From Roseibacillus persicicus (GTDB taxonomy: Bacteria; Verrucomicrobiota; Verrucomicrobiia; Verrucomicrobiales; Akkermansiaceae), in assembly GCF_014651675.1 (NCBI RefSeq), contig NZ_BMXI01000008.1, positions 178,463-242,462 on the forward strand: 64,000 nt of DNA, given 5' to 3'. Position numbers and translations under genes: made by a program. Shown here piece by piece: positions 39,043 through 48,067 of this stretch (the stretch's first letter is position 1; every line of letters begins with the position of its first letter). The notes below the pieces were generated by a model that worked only from the letters and a program-made list of their open reading frames with translations, had not been told where the DNA came from and made no database searches.

Positions 39043-41239
39043 TGCGGAATCCAGACGGAGAATGATGCTGGGGGCCTTTGAGGAGGCGCTCGAGGAACAG
39101 GGCTTTGCTCCTCCGGGCTACGAGGTAGTTAGAGAGTTGGCGCGTGGTGGCATGGCGGCTGTCTATCAGGCCCGCCAGCTGCGCCCCGAACGTGAGGTGG
39201 CTCTGAAGGTGGTGTTGCCGAAGTTCGCCGAGGACGCGGAAGTTCAGGAGCGTTTTCAGCGCGAGGGTCGGGCCATGGCGGCGCTCGATCATCCCGGTAT
39301 TCTACCCGTCTATCAGGTGGGAGAGTGGGATGGGTTCGCCTTTTTGGTGATGAAACTTGCGCGCGGTGGCACCCTGCAGGACAAGCTCCGCACGGGCTTG
39401 CCCGAGGTGCGGGACGCGGTGCGATGGTTGATTGACGCGGGGGAAGCGGTCCACTTTGCGCATCAGCAAGGGGTGCTTCATCGCGATCTGAAGCCCGGCA
39501 ATCTCCTCTTTGATCGGGAAGGAAAAATCTACGTCGGCGACTTCGGCGTCGCTCGCATGGACGTTGCGGGAGATGGTGCTCTGACCCGAACCGAGGCCTT
39601 GGTCGGGACGCCGAATTACCTGGCCCCCGAGGTGGCGTCCGGTCAGCTGGCACGGGGAAGCGTGGCCGCCGATCAGTATGGCTTGGGGGCCGTTCTGTTC
39701 GAGTGTCTCACGGGTCGGCGTCCCCATGAGGGCGCGGAAAACCTTGCGGCGCAGTTGCGGGCGGTTGTGGATGAAGAGGTGCTCCCCGTCCGTCGCTTCC
39801 GTCCCGAGGCCGGTCGTGATTTGGAAGTCATCTGCGCCAAGGCTTTGGCGAAAAATCCGGATGAGCGCTATGTCAGCGTGGCCGCTTTCGTAGAGGACTT
39901 GAAGCGTTGGCTCGACGGGCGTGAGATTCTGGCACGCCCCGCGACTCTGCCTGAGAAGGCTTGGCGCTGGTCACGCCGCCATCCTTTGCCTGCTGTTCTG
40001 GCGGCGCTTCTGGTGCTCATGGCCGTTGTTGGGTCCATTCTATTGTTAGATAACTATCAACGGCGGGGTCAGTTGTTGCACGAGTCACTCATCGAGCAAG
40101 CCCGGGCGGAGAGGCTTTTGCGTGAGCCGGGATTCCGTGAGCGTGCTTTGGGGTTACTTTCGGAAGCGAAAGAAATTCAGGATTCGGAGCGGATTCGGGA
40201 TGAAGCGGTCGCGACCTTGGCCTACTGGGATGTGGGTAAGGGGAAGGTGGCGATTGGCGAGGAGAGAGCTTTTCCAAGGGTGGAAGAAGTCGAGGGTGGG
40301 CTTCTCGTGGCTGGGGATTGGGAGTTGCCGGGAGGTGTCTTACGGTGTTCGCCAGCGTGGTCGGAGGACGGGCGCTTTCTGGCCATGGTGAGGGGAGAGC
40401 GAATGGAGCTGGCTGTCTACGATACCCATCGTAGAAAAGTGTTTGTGTCCATCCCTTTGCAAGATTGGCCCGAGGAGATTCGCTTTGGAAAGCAAGCCGA
40501 GGTGCTGCAGGTGGTTTATGAGGAGGACCGGGCGGACTGGTTTTCGGTGAATGGGGAGTTGCTTCTCGCTTCGGTTTCGCCGGATCGGAATTTAGCTCCA
40601 CCGGTGGGCTTTGCGTTTTGGGAGAAGCAATATCTTTCGCCCGTGGAAGCGGGTCTTTATGGGGGAAGTCTTTCTCCAAACGAGCGGTTTCTAGCAACCA
40701 CGAGTGCGGTAGGGGTGCAAATTTGGTCCGTTGACGAGCGGCAGGCGGCAGGTTTTTACGAAGTGGAGAATCAGCGAATTGATGCGCCGACCGATGCCTG
40801 GTGGTTGGGTGACTCGGAGCTCTTGATCCAGGTTCCCGGAGCGCTGGAAGTGGTTTCGGTTTCGGAGGCGGGAGAGGTTTTGCAAGCTCGTGAGTTGGAC
40901 CGGGTGCCAGGGACGAAAGTGCGAATGGTGTTGGCCGATGGAGATTGGGTTGTGGAGGTTTCGGATGAGGACGGAGGGAAGTTCTTGGAGCGGTGGATTG
41001 CGGGTGATTTCGAGCAAGCGGAAGAGTGGAGGGGGGAACTCGACACGGGGACGCAGGGCGAAGAGGGCGGAAAGATTGTCTATCAGGATTGGAATTTGAT
41101 TTTGCCTGATGGGCGGGAGGCTCTGCAGGTGTTTGCTCTGGAGAAAAGTCAGCGCGTAGTGGTTCTCACCAACGACTATCGAGTTGCGGACTGGGATTTG
41201 CAGGTGCTGAGAGAGGCGCTTGGAAGGATGAAATTGTAG
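39035..41239 (+). CDS. Ser/Thr protein kinase with membrane helix and C-terminal propeller-like domain
   Basis: A protein of 734 residues. The kinase domain (about 25-300) is complete: G-rich loop ELARGGMAAVYQARQ, catalytic Lys58 (VALKV), HRDLKPGN (149-156), DFG (169-171), APE (197-199). One membrane helix (PAVLAALLVLMAVVGSILLL, about 317-336) follows. The outer part, about 390 residues, is beta-rich with S-W/D repeats typical of WD40-like sensors. It likely receives an external signal and phosphorylates a target such as the sigma factor encoded directly before it. The target is inference. Confidence 0.9.
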   Translation: MADAESRRRMMLGAFEEALEEQGFAPPGYEVVRELARGGMAAVYQARQLRPEREVALKVVLPKFAEDAEVQERFQREGRAMAALDHPGILPVYQVGEWDGFAFLVMKLARGGTLQDKLRTGLPEVRDAVRWLIDAGEAVHFAHQQGVLHRDLKPGNLLFDREGKIYVGDFGVARMDVAGDGALTRTEALVGTPNYLAPEVASGQLARGSVAADQYGLGAVLFECLTGRRPHEGAENLAAQLRAVVDEEVLPVRRFRPEAGRDLEVICAKALAKNPDERYVSVAAFVEDLKRWLDGREILARPATLPEKAWRWSRRHPLPAVLAALLVLMAVVGSILLLDNYQRRGQLLHESLIEQARAERLLREPGFRERALGLLSEAKEIQDSERIRDEAVATLAYWDVGKGKVAIGEERAFPRVEEVEGGLLVAGDWELPGGVLRCSPAWSEDGRFLAMVRGERMELAVYDTHRRKVFVSIPLQDWPEEIRFGKQAEVLQVVYEEDRADWFSVNGELLLASVSPDRNLAPPVGFAFWEKQYLSPVEAGLYGGSLSPNERFLATTSAVGVQIWSVDERQAAGFYEVENQRIDAPTDAWWLGDSELLIQVPGALEVVSVSEAGEVLQARELDRVPGTKVRMVLADGDWVVEVSDEDGGKFLERWIAGDFEQAEEWRGELDTGTQGEEGGKIVYQDWNLILPDGREALQVFALEKSQRVVVLTNDYRVADWDLQVLREALGRMKL

Positions 41240-41259
41240 GGAAGTAACTAGAGGCAATG

Positions 41260-41459
41260 TGGAGCGCGGATGCGATAGCTTCCGCTTTTCTGTGGTGGGT
41301 TGAGGTTGGGAGGTGAGAAGCGATAGCTTCAGGTCAGTGGGTGGATGGGGAGAAAGGAGGGACTGCCGTGGGAACGGGGGCGGCGCTAGCGCTCCTTTTA
41401 GGGCGGGTTGAGGTTTGCTCTGGAAAGCGGGAACTCGTGCCTCGCACCCGCGCTTCGAT
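41260..41459. repeat. Composite REP cluster A
   Basis: Contains, in order: a partial element (GGAGCGCGGATGCGATAGC, about 41262), the palindrome GAAGCGATAGCTTC at about 41317-41330 after GGGTTGAGGTTGGGAGG, a GCGGCGCTAGCGCTCC element (about 41380), and a full REP copy (GGAAAGCGGGAACTCGTGCC..., 41421-41458). The same three units recur in the same order at 42376-42540, flanking the gene between. Confidence 0.7.
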
Positions 41460-41526
41460 GATTGAGAGAATAAATTGCAACCTTGGGGTGGCGACTTCGG
41501 ATTCTTTGGTGAACCCGATTTTTCAA

Positions 41527-42327
41527 ATGACTTCTAACTACAAATATCAGTTCCCATTTTCATGGATTTCAGTGGCAACAGCCCTTTCCTGCAGCTCATT
41601 CCTCTGTGCCGAGACCCAGGTTTTCACCGACCGAGAAGCTTGGATGGAGGCGGTGGCGAATCTTGGAGGGATTTATTCTGAAGACTTCAACGAGATTCAG
41701 ACAGGCAATTTCCTTTCCGATACCGCGACCCAAGTTGGTGATCTGACCTTCGAGCTTTTCGATACAAGCGGAGGGATTCGACCAGGAACGGGGGCCAGTG
41801 CGATTGATGGCACTGAGTTTTTCCAAGTGAGGCTTGATGGAAACCCGGTTCAGAGTGCTCGCATGAGCTTTCCCTTTCCGGTGGTGGCTTGGGGGATGGA
41901 TTATCGGCATGCGGGTGACCAAACACACGTGACCTTCGCGGATATTTCTTTAAAGCCGATCGGGAAGCACAATACCTCGGGGTTCATCGGATTCGTGGGG
42001 TTGGCTCCCTTTGAAGACGTGCTGTTTTCGGATCCGTTCATCAGCTTCTGTGATTTCTCGATGGACAATCTCGTCTTTGTGGAAGCTCCTCCTGTCTTCG
42101 ATAAGATAGTACCCGTTGAGGAAGAGGGTGTTCTCAGTGAGGTGCAGATCACTTTTGGAAATTTGAGAACCGATGCGAGCTATCAGCTCATGCGAACCAC
42201 TGAGTTGGAGAGCGACTTCACGGTTGTGGATAGCGGTAGTCCAAGCGAATCCTCCGATGTTTTCACTGATACGAATCCTCCCGCTGAACGGGCGTTCTAC
42301 CGACTGCAAGTTGTCCCTAAAGGCTGA
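41527..42327 (+). CDS. Secreted protein of unknown function with C-terminal FN3-like module
   Basis: A protein of 266 residues. The leader MTSNYKYQFPFSWISVATALS with a Cys/Ser/Phe run and AETQV after it suggests a signal peptide. ATG at 41527 chosen; earlier in-frame starts lie in REP sequence. The middle resembles choice-of-anchor-like jellyroll domains (TFELFDTSGG, FFQVRLDGNP). The end is a beta module with LMRTTELESDF and FYRLQVVP, shared with the subtilase at 43129. The gene is bracketed on both sides by REP clusters. Confidence 0.7.
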   Translation: MTSNYKYQFPFSWISVATALSCSSFLCAETQVFTDREAWMEAVANLGGIYSEDFNEIQTGNFLSDTATQVGDLTFELFDTSGGIRPGTGASAIDGTEFFQVRLDGNPVQSARMSFPFPVVAWGMDYRHAGDQTHVTFADISLKPIGKHNTSGFIGFVGLAPFEDVLFSDPFISFCDFSMDNLVFVEAPPVFDKIVPVEEEGVLSEVQITFGNLRTDASYQLMRTTELESDFTVVDSGSPSESSDVFTDTNPPAERAFYRLQVVPKG

Positions 42328-42333
42328 TTTTCT

Positions 42334-42369
42334 TCGGAGTGCGGGAGCGAGGCACGAGCTCCCGCTTTT
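42334..42369. repeat. REP-like palindromic element (inverted copy)
   Basis: The reverse-oriented copy CGGAGTGCGGGAGCGAGGCA...CTCCCGCTTTT, just after the preceding gene stop. Same core as 38197 and 46089 but opposite orientation to 42502. Confidence 0.75.
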
Positions 42370-42375
42370 TGAGTA

Positions 42376-42540
42376 AGTGGGTTGAGGGTGGGAGGCGAGA
42401 AGCGATAGCTTCGTTTTTTTGGTTGGTAAGGATTTGTGGGGTGGCTTTTCGGGAAAGGGGGCGGAGCTAGCGCACCCTTTGAGGTGAGAGTAGGTTTGCC
42501 CGGGAAAGCGGGAGCTCGTGCCTCGCTACCGCGCTCCGAT
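42376..42540. repeat. Composite REP cluster B
   Basis: Repeats the order of cluster A: GGTTGAGGGTGGGAGG with palindrome GAAGCGATAGCTTC (about 42399-42412), GGCGGAGCTAGCGCACCC (about 42460-42477) and a full REP copy (42502-42539). The last bases supply the stop codon and C-terminal residues of the RAYT gene. Confidence 0.7.
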
Positions 42541-43071
42541 ATCGTGGAAATCGCCGTAGTCGTCTTCGATGTTGAGGCGGTCGGTGGGGAAGCGATAGAT
42601 TTTTTGGACTTGGGCGCGGGTGGCCTGGCGTTGAAACCACCGGGCGCTGCACCACGGATATTGGTCGGCGACTTGGACCAGTCCGTGTTTGACTGCGTTT
42701 TGGTGAATGTAGTTGAGACGGGCGTAATAGCTGTTCTCAAAGGTGAGATGATTGTCCCAAAAGTTGTGCCAGACTTGCCGGCCTTTTGATTGATCAAGTC
42801 GGTTAACCCAAAGGGCCGAGTGACTGTGAAACTTGCAAAGGAACCGAGTGAGGTTTTCGGCGTTTCCTTTCGGAGAAGATCCGATAAAGTGATAGTGATT
42901 GGGGAAGACGGCCCAGGCTTGCAAGCTCCATTCGTATTGCTCTGCGTATTTGAGCAAGCCGGCCTGCAAGGCTTTGAGCCGTTCTTCTCCGTGGAAGAGA
43001 TGTTCTTTGTGATAGGTTGCTGCGGTAAGTATATAGGCCCCTGCGGAATCAAGAAGGTGGACCGAAGGGAT
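42526..43071 (-). CDS. REP-associated tyrosine transposase (RAYT), no canonical start
   Basis: An IS200/Y1-like HUH transposase. The conserved strand WAVFPNHYHFIG holds the HUH metal site (H-Y-H), and NYIHQNAVKHGLV and YPWCSARWF are the family's later motifs, including the catalytic Tyr region. RAYTs cut and move REP palindromes. The recognisable N-terminus PSVHLLDSAGAYILTAATY lies upstream of the first usable start (TTG at 42969). There is no ATG, GTG or TTG in frame between that and the stop at 43129-43131, so the ATC at 43069-43071 is shown only as the domain edge. The gene may be broken or use a rare start. It ends inside a REP copy. Confidence 0.7.
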   Translation of the reverse strand: MPSVHLLDSAGAYILTAATYHKEHLFHGEERLKALQAGLLKYAEQYEWSLQAWAVFPNHYHFIGSSPKGNAENLTRFLCKFHSHSALWVNRLDQSKGRQVWHNFWDNHLTFENSYYARLNYIHQNAVKHGLVQVADQYPWCSARWFQRQATRAQVQKIYRFPTDRLNIEDDYGDFHDIGAR

Positions 43072-43073
43072 GT

Positions 43074-43107
43074 AAAAAAGGCCTCCCGATTGCTCGGGAG
43101 GCCTTTT
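43074..43107 (-). terminator. Rho-independent terminator after the subtilase
   Basis: A perfect 14-bp stem AAAAGGCCTCCCGA / TCGGGAGGCCTTTT with loop TTGC. On the minus strand it ends in TTTTTT, 22 bases past the subtilase stop. The RAYT frame starts directly after it. Confidence 0.85.
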
Positions 43108-43128
43108 GTGGATTGCTCGAGGAAAGGG

Positions 43129-46100
43129 TTAGTTGGGTTCGGGCTCCTCTCGTGAGGACAGCCGATAGAAGGCTTTCGCGGGCGGGGACTGCGTGTCGAT
43201 GAAGGTGAAGGCCGGCACTTCCGTAGTAGCGGTATCGACCAGGGTGTCGAAGGTGACCAGGTCAGTACTACGGTAAAGATCGTAGGTGAGACCCGGTTGG
43301 AGATTGCTGAAGGCAATATTGACTTGGGTAATCGCTTCGTCCGTTTTGATGAACTCGAAACCTTCCAGCGAGGGCTCGGGGAGGACAGTTAGGGTTCCGC
43401 CGGCATTGAGATAGTTTGCGCCCAGGGCCTCGAGTTCGACCCCGGAATAGACTCCGGGAGGGACGGTGCCATTGACGGGATCACTGAGCTTGCTGGCTTG
43501 AAAGGTGAGCGCTTGGTCGACTTTGAGCGTTCCTTTTCCAATGAGTTCCAGGGCAGCTCCTCCGGTGAAATCGACATCGGAATTGAAGTCGAGGATGGCG
43601 TTGCCCGACGAGCCCCGTCCCTGGACGGTGAGCTTACCAGTGTAGCCTTTCTCATCCACTTCCGCGAAGGCAACAACGCCGTTTGAGGTGAGGGACGAAC
43701 CGCCGTCTTCGAGAAGAATTAAAAGGTCTCCTGGTCCGGTGAGTCGGCCGTTCACGGTTGCGGTGTTGTTGCGAATGCTGGATGCGATTCCGAGACTGTT
43801 TCCGGAGGTGGCGGTCACATGGAAATCGTTGAGGTCAAGGACGGGACTGCCGTTTGCGTTGGGACCGAAGCTCACTTGTCCGCCATCGAGAATGAGTTCG
43901 CCTTGACCGGAGTTGATGGAGGCGGTTTGGCTTTGCTGCTTGAGCAAGAAGCGGGTGCCGGAGGGGACGGTCAGGGAGTTGCCGGGAAAGTCGGCGGTGC
44001 CGGCGGCAATTTGGTTTTGCGGGGAGCTACGCATGATGTTGTTGCCCACGGTGGCGAGCACGTAGTCGAACTCGGGGGAGGGTGCGTTGTCGTTGTCCCA
44101 GACGTTGGGGTTGAGCCAGCTTTGGTTGTCCTCGTCCATGAAGATATCGGCGAGGAGGGGGTCGCCGAACAAGCTTTCACCGATGCGTCTGAGCGCGGAC
44201 TGGGCATCGATAAGACCCGCGCCAGACCCGGAGTCGAATCCCGGTGTCTCCATGTCGATTGCCGTTTGTTGAAGGAGGGTAAGGAGTTGGGCTGGGGTGA
44301 GAGAATCGGGGCCACCGGCGCTTTCTAACATCAAGGCTGCAACCGCGGCGGCATGGGGAGCGGCGGCGGAGGTGCCGAAAAAGTTCGGGAAGCTGTCGCC
44401 ATCATTGATGACTTGCCCGAAGAACGTGGTGTTGCCCCCGTCGGCGGAGGTGATGCGCGGTTGGGCGGTTTCGAGGGGTTCGACGAAGCGGGTGCCGTCG
44501 TCGTTGAAAAGTAGCGCACTGCCGCCGGGAGAGGAAAAGGACTCGAGCTGGGGGATGGCGGATCCGAAAGGCGGAGTCTGGAAGAAGGGCGCGGCGGCGA
44601 CTGCGATGGCGTGCTGCGCGTTGGCGTGACCAACGAGGGTGCTGCTCTGGGTATCGAACTCATTGACGGAAAAATTGCCCCGGTTGATGTAGAGGATTTT
44701 CATGAGATTCGGAGGGGTTCCGGCGAGACCTTCGATGGCGAGATTGAACTCGGTATCGGGTCCGGGCTGTCCGTCGATGTCGATGGTTCCATTGTTGGTA
44801 AAGGTGAAGATGTCGACCGCGTCACCATTGACATTGCGGGAGAAGGCTCCGGTGAGGACATTGAACTGACCGTCACCGCTGCCGGTGAGGAAGATGTCGA
44901 TATCGGACTGACAACCCGGAGCACCCGAAACGCTGAAGAAGGGCTCGTCCCATTGCAGCACGAAGGTGACGGCCGAACCGACGGGGATGGTGAAGCTTTG
45001 AAAGGCGTCGGTCGCGGGACCGGGATCGAAGTCGTGGAGAGGGCCACCGCTGAGCCCGGTGAATCCGTCGGCGAAGCGGAACTCCGATTCGTAAGATTGC
45101 CGGCCGGAATTGCCAGCCGCGCTGAAGTAGGGTTTTCCCGCGGCAGAGACTTCGTTAACGGCTTGGGCGATGAGGCCGTTTTGAAAAAAGGGTTCGGCGA
45201 AGAAGAAGACGTCGTCGACGATGATGTCGCAGCCGGCAGCGGCGAGGGAGCGGATGCCATTGGCGAAGGCGGCTTGTCCATTGAAGGCCGTGAAGAATTT
45301 TTGTTCTGCCCCGGGGGCCAGATCGTGGATGATCTGCATCATCGCCCGTCCTTCGTCCGTGGCGGGCTGGGCGAACTCGCTGAGGACTTCAATGCCATCA
45401 GGAAGGTCGTTGTTAGAGATGTCTTCAGAAGCGGTGGTCGAGGGTGTGGGGGCGGTGGCGAAGCTATCGGAAAGAGTTCCGATGGTGATGCCTTGACCAG
45501 TGAATCCCGGGGCGACGGCGCGAGCGAGGTCGGCTTGAATGGCCAAGTCTCCTTGCGAAGAAGTGAGGCCGGAACGGTTCTCGCGGTAGGCTGGACGAAT
45601 GAAGGTGATGCCGTCGAGCAGAGAGGCGGGACCGAGTTGATCGATGGGGACCCAGGCGCTGATGACGCTGTCGTGGTGCGAGATGTTGGTGGCACCAAGG
45701 GAGGCGAGAGCGGGCTCGACTCCGGTCCAGGCCTCGTTGTCGTCGCAGGAGATTTCGACAAGAGTTTTCCCGTCGGCGTAGGGGTAGACTTCGTGGTCGG
45801 GGGTGAAGGGCGTGCCGGGGTTGTTGGCGGTCCAGTTGCTCCACTGGTATGAGGTGTAGGCGAGGGACCAATCGAGTTTGGAGATCTGCCCGTCAGCGCC
45901 GATGAGGTCGTTGCCGTGGTAGGCTTGGCGCGCGTCCTGATACCAGGCTTTGTCGGAATTGATAAAGGACTGGAGAAGGGGATTGGTGCCTGCGCCACCG
46001 AGTTTGGGCCCGGCGTTGAAGGGACCCTGCGCGGGCAGGGGGAGGGTGGTGGCTGGCGCTCCTCTTGGGGTAGGAGGGGGTTTGTCTTGGAAAGCGGGAG

Positions 46101-46131
46101 CTCGTGCCTCGTACCCGCGCTCCGAAAGGCT
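43129..46131 (-). pseudogene. Subtilase-type serine protease, 5' end lost at a REP element
   Basis: The frame is open for about 1,000 codons. The protease domain shows GITIGTLSDSF (Asp), ATDEGRAMMQIIHDLAPG, the oxyanion AAGNSG and the Ser motif GTSAAAPHAAAVAAL, followed by a beta-helical passenger, and an FN3-like tail ending in FYRLSSREEP. Upstream of the first usable start (TTG 45546) the frame continues with clear prodomain-like sequence and a signal-peptide end (TTLPLPAQ/GPF). It then passes straight into REP copy 46089-46127 and the stop of the porin gene. There is no ATG, GTG or TTG in frame there. The gene therefore lost its start and most of its signal peptide, most simply by a deletion at the REP. 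As coded it could only make a protein from 45546 without leader or prodomain. Confidence 0.65.
46089..46127. repeat. REP-like palindromic element (at subtilase break)
   Basis: GGAAAGCGGGAGCTCGTGCCTCGTACCCGCGCTCCGAAA, near-identical to the copies at 38197, 41421 and 42502. It sits 5 bases past the porin stop and fuses to the 5' edge of the subtilase frame. Confidence 0.8.
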
Positions 46132-47313
46132 TTAGAAGCGGTAGCCGAGGGAGAGGGCGAAGAGGTTTTTGTTTGGGTAACTCAGGTTGTTCGTCACGAG
46201 GGTGTAGGCGTATTGGCCTTTTAGGAGGAGGTCCGGGGTGATGCGCCAACCCGCTGCCAGCTCGGCTCTCAATAGGTCTGGCGACCATGGTTTTTCGCTT
46301 CCTGAGGGGACCGTGACTTCGTTGCTGAAAGTTTGCCCGAAGCGTCCCGCCAACCAGAATCCCGGGGCGGCTTTGTAGCGTGCTTGCAGGTAGTAGCTGA
46401 AGCTCTGCAGGTCTTCACCGAGCGCGTCGTAGTTTGCGTAGAACGCTTCTCCCGAGAGAATCCAGTCGTGATGCGCCCAGCGGGCATCGAGGCCGATGAG
46501 GGTCTGATAGAAATCGTCGCGGCTGATTCCGGGGGCCCACTTGTCACTCGCATCCGCATCCAGATAGGGACCGTAGCTGCCGGAAAGTCCGAAGGCCCAG
46601 GCGGCGTCGGGGCGGTAACCAATTCGGCCGGAAAATGTGGGCTCCGCAAAATCACCTTCGCCCAAGTGCCACTCGTCGGGATTGGAGCCCAGCGCAGTGT
46701 TTTTCACTTCGAACGCATAGTCCCAGTGTTCGGTGCTCCCGAAGGCGGCAAAGCCATTGGAATAGGCTGGCCCCCAGATGAGGGAGGACCAGTTTTCTTT
46801 GGCCCGATGGATGTTGGGAGTGTCCGCACTGGCTCGCGCCTCGATGGCGGAGGGGGACTGGTCGTTTGGGTTCTGCGTATTGATCCCGTTGTTTGCGGCG
46901 TAGGGTAGAGAGGCGAGGAGAAAGGGGTCGTCGTAGTAATTGTGGTTCGGAGTCCAGTTGCCAACGAAGGTGGGGAACTTACCCGCTTGCAGATTGAGGG
47001 TGTTGTCCCCAAAAGGTTGATAGCGAAGGATGAGGGCGTCCAGGCGAAGCTCTCCATCAGTCTTGGTGCCGGGGTCGAAGCCTTGGTCGTAGGTCGCGGT
47101 GGCATGGAGATAGAATCGCGGGTCGGGCTGATAGTCGAGACTGAGCGAGAGGCTGGGGTCGTAGAGGTAGCCTTCATCGAACTCGAGAAAGGCAGGCGGA
47201 ATCTCATTGGACAGCCAGAGGGTGTTCTCGATGCTGCCGCTGAATTCCCAATCGCGGGCGAAGGAGAGGCCCGGAAGAAGCAAAGGGAGGAGGATGGCCA
47301 GACGCTTGTTCAT
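46132..47313 (-). CDS. Outer-membrane beta-barrel (porin-like) protein
   Basis: A protein of 393 residues with a signal peptide (RLAILLPLLLPGLSFA). The rest is alternating amphipathic strands with many Tyr/Trp/Phe at strand ends, finishing in FALSLGYRF with a C-terminal Phe, the mark of Gram-negative outer-membrane barrels. YDQGFDPGTKTDGELRL and QAGKFPTFVG are typical of DUF-type porins in Verrucomicrobiota. The ATG at 47313 overlaps the stop of the cupredoxin gene (ATGA), so the two are coupled. Confidence 0.8.
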   Translation of the reverse strand: MNKRLAILLPLLLPGLSFARDWEFSGSIENTLWLSNEIPPAFLEFDEGYLYDPSLSLSLDYQPDPRFYLHATATYDQGFDPGTKTDGELRLDALILRYQPFGDNTLNLQAGKFPTFVGNWTPNHNYYDDPFLLASLPYAANNGINTQNPNDQSPSAIEARASADTPNIHRAKENWSSLIWGPAYSNGFAAFGSTEHWDYAFEVKNTALGSNPDEWHLGEGDFAEPTFSGRIGYRPDAAWAFGLSGSYGPYLDADASDKWAPGISRDDFYQTLIGLDARWAHHDWILSGEAFYANYDALGEDLQSFSYYLQARYKAAPGFWLAGRFGQTFSNEVTVPSGSEKPWSPDLLRAELAAGWRITPDLLLKGQYAYTLVTNNLSYPNKNLFALSLGYRF

Positions 47314-47975
47314 GACTTGGGAAAAGTGATTCGAGTGGTCGCTTTCTTTTGCACTACGATAGTTTGTTTCCAAGTGGTCTTTCGATCGAGTTGAGCGTGC
47401 AGCGTGTAGGTGCCGGGCGGAATGTTAGTGAGGGTAAATTGGCCTTTGGCATCCGTGGTGCCGAAGTAAGGGGAATCAACGACGCGGATGCGGGCTCTCA
47501 TGTGATCGTGGATTTCGCAATGAAGATCGAGGAAGCCTGCCTTGTCGAATAGTACGGTGGGCGCTGGGTTTTCGCTCTTTTTGTAGCGACCCAAGTCGAA
47601 GCGTTTGGGACGCGAAAGCGAGTAGATGTTGTGGTAGTCGGAATCGTTGTTGGGGAACAAGACGGTGGTGCCAGTCGGAATGACGATGAGGGAACGCACG
47701 AACTGATAATTCGTTTGCGGAAGGGTGACCACGGGCGGTTTGGCGGGTGCGGAGAGGTGCGGAGCCTCCAACCAAACAGCCGCTACCAGGGGAGGGGCGG
47801 TGGCCACTTGCCCGGAAATTTTTCCACGATATTTCTCAACCGGAATGGCTGCTTCGTCGGTCTCGGGAAGAGGGACCTGACCCTGAATGCTGCCAGTATT
47901 CGCCAGCAGTCGGGGGAGACAAAGACAGATGGCGAGGACGCAGAACCAGGAAGATGTTCGGTGAATTCTGAGCAC
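47310..47975 (-). CDS. Cupredoxin-like protein with carboxypeptidase-regulatory-like tail
   Basis: About 222 residues from a GTG at 47975, whose product begins with a leader (SSWFCVLAICLCLPRLL). An earlier ATG at 48071 would overlap an upstream small frame. The cupredoxin part has FPNNDSDYHNIYS, KRFDLGRY and LHCEIHDHMRA, giving the His, Cys, His, Met set of a type 1 copper site. The tail, VDSPYFGTTDAKGQFTLTNI followed by PPGTYTLHA, is a beta domain of the carboxypeptidase-regulatory type. It resembles methylamine-utilisation-type copper proteins. Periplasmic electron transfer is plausible, not shown. Coupled to the porin gene. Confidence 0.75.
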   Translation of the reverse strand: MLRIHRTSSWFCVLAICLCLPRLLANTGSIQGQVPLPETDEAAIPVEKYRGKISGQVATAPPLVAAVWLEAPHLSAPAKPPVVTLPQTNYQFVRSLIVIPTGTTVLFPNNDSDYHNIYSLSRPKRFDLGRYKKSENPAPTVLFDKAGFLDLHCEIHDHMRARIRVVDSPYFGTTDAKGQFTLTNIPPGTYTLHAQLDRKTTWKQTIVVQKKATTRITFPKS

Positions 47976-48067
47976 CACTTTTTCTACCAACTCAGACTGG
48001 ATTTGCGAGATGTTTGAGGTGGCGGCGTGATGAGGACTTCGACAGAAACCTATCGCTCGGAAGGGAA

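Noticed and set aside
45339..45998. Pro/Ser/Thr-rich minus-strand frame over the subtilase 5' part
   Set aside because: It is an out-of-frame shadow of the subtilase prodomain and has low-complexity composition.
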